Source: Methanomicrobiales archaeon (GTDB lineage: Archaea; Halobacteriota; Methanomicrobia; Methanomicrobiales; JACTUA01). Taken from it: 16,420 bases of DNA. Numbering within the stretch: the stretch's first letter is position 1; the number at the start of each line of letters is the position of its first letter. Shown piece after piece: positions 14,825-16,420 of the stretch. Below the pieces are notes generated by a model. It was not told the DNA's origin, made no database searches, and saw only the letters and a program-made list of their open reading frames with translations. The stretch is from the NCBI GenBank assembly GCA_028678555.1, contig JAJRDF010000004.1:1-16420 (forward strand). Direction: 5' to 3'. The position numbers were made by a program, and so were the translations under genes.

Positions 14825-15202
14825 ATGAAGATCCGGGGTATCGCAGAGGATCTCCTGCTGGGGCTGCTCGCCACCGCACGGGAGGTGGATGCCTCCCACG
14901 GCAGGGAGTTCGTGGCCGTCCTCCGCGAGGAGGACGGGGTGATCCGGGAGTTCACCTTCCTGCCGTTCGAGAGCACCCCCGAGTCCGCCTCCCTCCACTT
15001 CGAGCTGATGCCGCTCGACACCCACATCGCGGGATCTGCTCACTCCCACCCCAACGGGGTACTCTTCCCCTCCAATGCCGACCTCCGGTTCTTTCCCACC
15101 GTCGGCCGGTACCACCTGATCCTGGGGCCACCCTACGACCGGAGGAGCTGGCGGTGCTTCACGGCCGACGGGACACCCTTCCCGATGGAGGTGGTCCCGT
15201 GA
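14825..15202 (+). CDS. JAMM/MPN-domain metalloprotease-like protein
   Basis: This 125-residue protein is a single JAB1/MPN domain. The full zinc signature is present: Glu28, then HSHPNGVLFPSNAD giving His73, His75, Ser83 and Asp86 in the exact H-x-H-x(10)-D spacing. Archaeal relatives cleave ubiquitin-like SAMP proteins from their targets; others act in small-molecule or sulfur-carrier pathways. No ubiquitin-like or E1 gene is visible nearby, so the target is unknown. ATG 14825 gives the standard length of a minimal JAMM domain. A G-run directly abuts it, so either the messenger is leaderless or the ribosome site is poor. The stop overlaps the GTG of ribL (GTGA), so the two genes form an operon. 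Confidence 0.85.
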   Translation: MKIRGIAEDLLLGLLATAREVDASHGREFVAVLREEDGVIREFTFLPFESTPESASLHFELMPLDTHIAGSAHSHPNGVLFPSNADLRFFPTVGRYHLILGPPYDRRSWRCFTADGTPFPMEVVP

Positions 15203-15624
15203 AGCGGGTGGTGGCGACAGGCACCTTTGACCTGCTGCACCCGGGGCATATCTACTACCTGGAGGAGTCCCGGAAGCTGGGCGACGAGCTCCACGTCATC
15301 GTGGCCCGGGACGCCAACGTCCGGCACAAGCCTGCCCCCGTCATCCCCGAGAACCAGCGGCTGCGGGTTGTCCAGGCCCTCCGCATCGTGGACCATGCAC
15401 GGCTGGGGGACCCGGTGGACATGTTCCGGCCCATCCAGGAGATCAGGCCTGCCGTCATCACCCTGGGGTTCAACCAGCACTTCGAGGAGTCCCGCCTTGC
15501 CGCGGCGCTGGCAGAACGGGGAATCCGGGCTCAGGTGGTCCGGATCGGCGAATATCAGGGCGATCCCATCTGCAGTTCCCGGCGGATTGTCGAGCGGATC
15601 CTGGAGATGCGGGCCCATGAGTAA
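15199..15624 (+). CDS. ribL: FAD synthetase (archaeal, nucleotidyltransferase type)
   Basis: RibL transfers AMP from ATP to FMN, making FAD in archaea. The 141-residue protein is a single cytidylyltransferase-like domain with ATGTFDLLHPGHIYYL (HPGH at 14-17), the conserved ENQRLRVVQALRIVDHARLG middle block, ITLGFNQHF, and the second nucleotide site ICSSRRIV (C125, S126-I130). It is close in length to MJ1179, about 150 residues. The GTG at 15199 overlaps the JAMM stop and has a strong GGAGGTGG ribosome site at 15187-15194, which decides the start. Its product is needed by the FAD enzymes TfrA and the Grx-flavoprotein in this window. CTP:glycerol-phosphate-type transferases share the fold, but the archaeal RibL blocks make FAD synthetase the best call. 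Confidence 0.9.
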   Translation: MKRVVATGTFDLLHPGHIYYLEESRKLGDELHVIVARDANVRHKPAPVIPENQRLRVVQALRIVDHARLGDPVDMFRPIQEIRPAVITLGFNQHFEESRLAAALAERGIRAQVVRIGEYQGDPICSSRRIVERILEMRAHE

Positions 15625-15674
15625 GGGGTTTATGGCCCTCCGGCTCCGGTGTCCCACCCGGCTCGCCCGGAAAT

Positions 15675-15683
15675 CCTTTTCTA
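15675..15683 (+). promoter_or_regulatory. Possible TATA box of the DUF2284 gene
   Basis: CCTTTTCTA is centred about 34 nt before ATG 15713, in an 88-nt gap after ribL. It suggests that the DUF2284 gene has its own promoter. Confidence 0.35.
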
Positions 15684-15712
15684 GCCGGTGCACCATCCCT
15701 TCCTGAGGCCGT

Positions 15713-16366
15713 ATGGCGAAGAGACCCGCACTGGACGAGGAGATTGAGAAGCTGACCCGGCTCGCGGCGGCGAAGGGCGCCCATGTCGCCCGGATCCCGG
15801 CCGGGGAGATCGTTGTCGCCGAGTGGGTCCGGTTCAAATGCCGGTTCGGGTGCAAGGGGTACGGGAAACACCTCTCCTGCCCCCCCTACACCCCCACCCC
15901 TTCGGAGACCCGGAGGATGGTTGCCGAGTACGACACCGGGATCCTGATCCGTTTTGACGGCATCCCGGGCCACCCGGACCTGAAACCCGAGGAGATCCCC
16001 GTGGATTTCCACCCGTTCTTCCGGGACCTGATCCTCTGGAGCCATACCACCACGCACCTCCTGGAGAAGACGGCCTTCTACGACGGGTTCTACAAGGCCT
16101 TCGGCTTCGGGGCATACCCCTGCATCTTCTGCGAGCACGAGCACTGCGTGGCCGAGGAGATGGAGGGGATCGTGGACGAGTCCGTGCGGCGCCTCTGCCG
16201 GCACAAGGACCTGGTCCGGCCCTCCATGGAGGCGGTGGGGATGGACGTCTTTGCAACGGCAGGAAAGGTTGGCTGGGACCTCTCCACCATCCCGTGCAAG
16301 GACCTGGAGTACGGGAAGATCGTCCACGGCGATATCCACACCGTCGGCCTCGTGCTGCTGGAGTGA
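15713..16366 (+). CDS. DUF2284 predicted metal-binding protein
   Basis: The 217-residue protein matches the DUF2284 family found widely in methanogens and anaerobes. Two cysteine groups are visible: C43-x3-C47-x8-C56 followed by the family PPYTP, and C137-x2-C140-x4-C145 with C162 and C195. These eight cysteines could hold one or two Fe-S clusters or zinc. RPSMEAVGMDVF (169-180) is a typical late block. The function is unknown; a redox or cofactor role is only inferred from the cysteines. ATG 15713 has TGAGG four bases upstream. There is no signal peptide or membrane segment. An 88-nt gap with its own possible box separates it from ribL. Confidence 0.85.
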   Translation: MAKRPALDEEIEKLTRLAAAKGAHVARIPAGEIVVAEWVRFKCRFGCKGYGKHLSCPPYTPTPSETRRMVAEYDTGILIRFDGIPGHPDLKPEEIPVDFHPFFRDLILWSHTTTHLLEKTAFYDGFYKAFGFGAYPCIFCEHEHCVAEEMEGIVDESVRRLCRHKDLVRPSMEAVGMDVFATAGKVGWDLSTIPCKDLEYGKIVHGDIHTVGLVLLE

Positions 16367-16379
16367 TGGGTGCCGGTGC

Positions 16380-16402
16380 GGGGCGATCCCTGGGAACGCC
16401 CC
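16380..16402. other. Inverted repeat after the DUF2284 gene
   Basis: GGGGCG (16380-16385) pairs with CGCCCC (16397-16402), and TCCC/GGGA inside extend the fold. No T-tract follows on the plus strand; the window ends in an A-rich run. It may be the end of the transcript or part of an element cut by the window edge. Confidence 0.35.
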
Positions 16403-16420
16403 CCGCGGGAAAGAAAAAGG

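Noticed and set aside
15628..15638. TTTATGG after ribL as the DUF2284 promoter
   Set aside because: It lies about 80 nt before the ATG, while a closer T-rich box at 15675-15683 fits the usual spacing better.

Overview
The window is about 65% GC and almost certainly comes from a methanogenic euryarchaeon, most likely of the order Methanomicrobiales. The evidence is the thiol:fumarate reductase pair TfrA/TfrB, which uses the methanogen coenzymes M and B, an archaeal-type FAD synthetase (RibL), a dihydropteroate-synthase-like protein of the methanogen type, archaeal ZPR1, and CTTTAT-type TATA boxes about 30 nt ahead of start codons. The genus cannot be fixed from sequence alone. No rRNA, tRNA, CRISPR array, insertion sequence or phage gene was seen.

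Layout, left to right: the 3' part of a ZPR1 zinc-finger gene (+); a convergent lysC-purM pair (-, overlapping by 8 nt); tfrA-tfrB (+, overlapping at GTGA), divergent from lysC; a 302-bp convergent gap with a terminator and two palindromic repeats; a glutaredoxin domain fused to an AhpF/thioredoxin-reductase-like flavoprotein (-), divergent from a tungsten aldehyde:ferredoxin oxidoreductase gene (+); a 360-bp convergent gap with a composite repeat; an unrecognised cysteine-containing 173-residue protein (-); a membrane-anchored transglutaminase-like protein (+); a PHP phosphoesterase-truA operon (-); a DHPS-like/DUF4346 protein (+); a 356-bp gap with a second composite repeat; a JAMM/MPN protein overlapping ribL (+); and a DUF2284 metal-binding protein (+).

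The genes are mainly housekeeping and redox functions. TfrAB links coenzyme M/B thiols to succinate formation. The Grx-AhpF-like enzyme and TfrA both need FAD, which RibL makes from FMN. AOR exchanges electrons with ferredoxin. LysC feeds the aspartate amino-acid family and PurM purine synthesis.

The least explained structure lies between genes. There are four copies of a GC-rich palindrome (module B, about 46-56 bp) and two copies of a second GC-rich palindrome (module A, about 60 bp). Twice they occur together as A, then about 47-50 nt, then B, in opposite orientations at 9497-9660 and 14581-14736. All four B copies keep four G-tracts with short loops next to a complementary C-tract arm, so the same bases could form either a G-quadruplex or a hairpin. 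All copies lie downstream of gene ends and none lies in a coding region.
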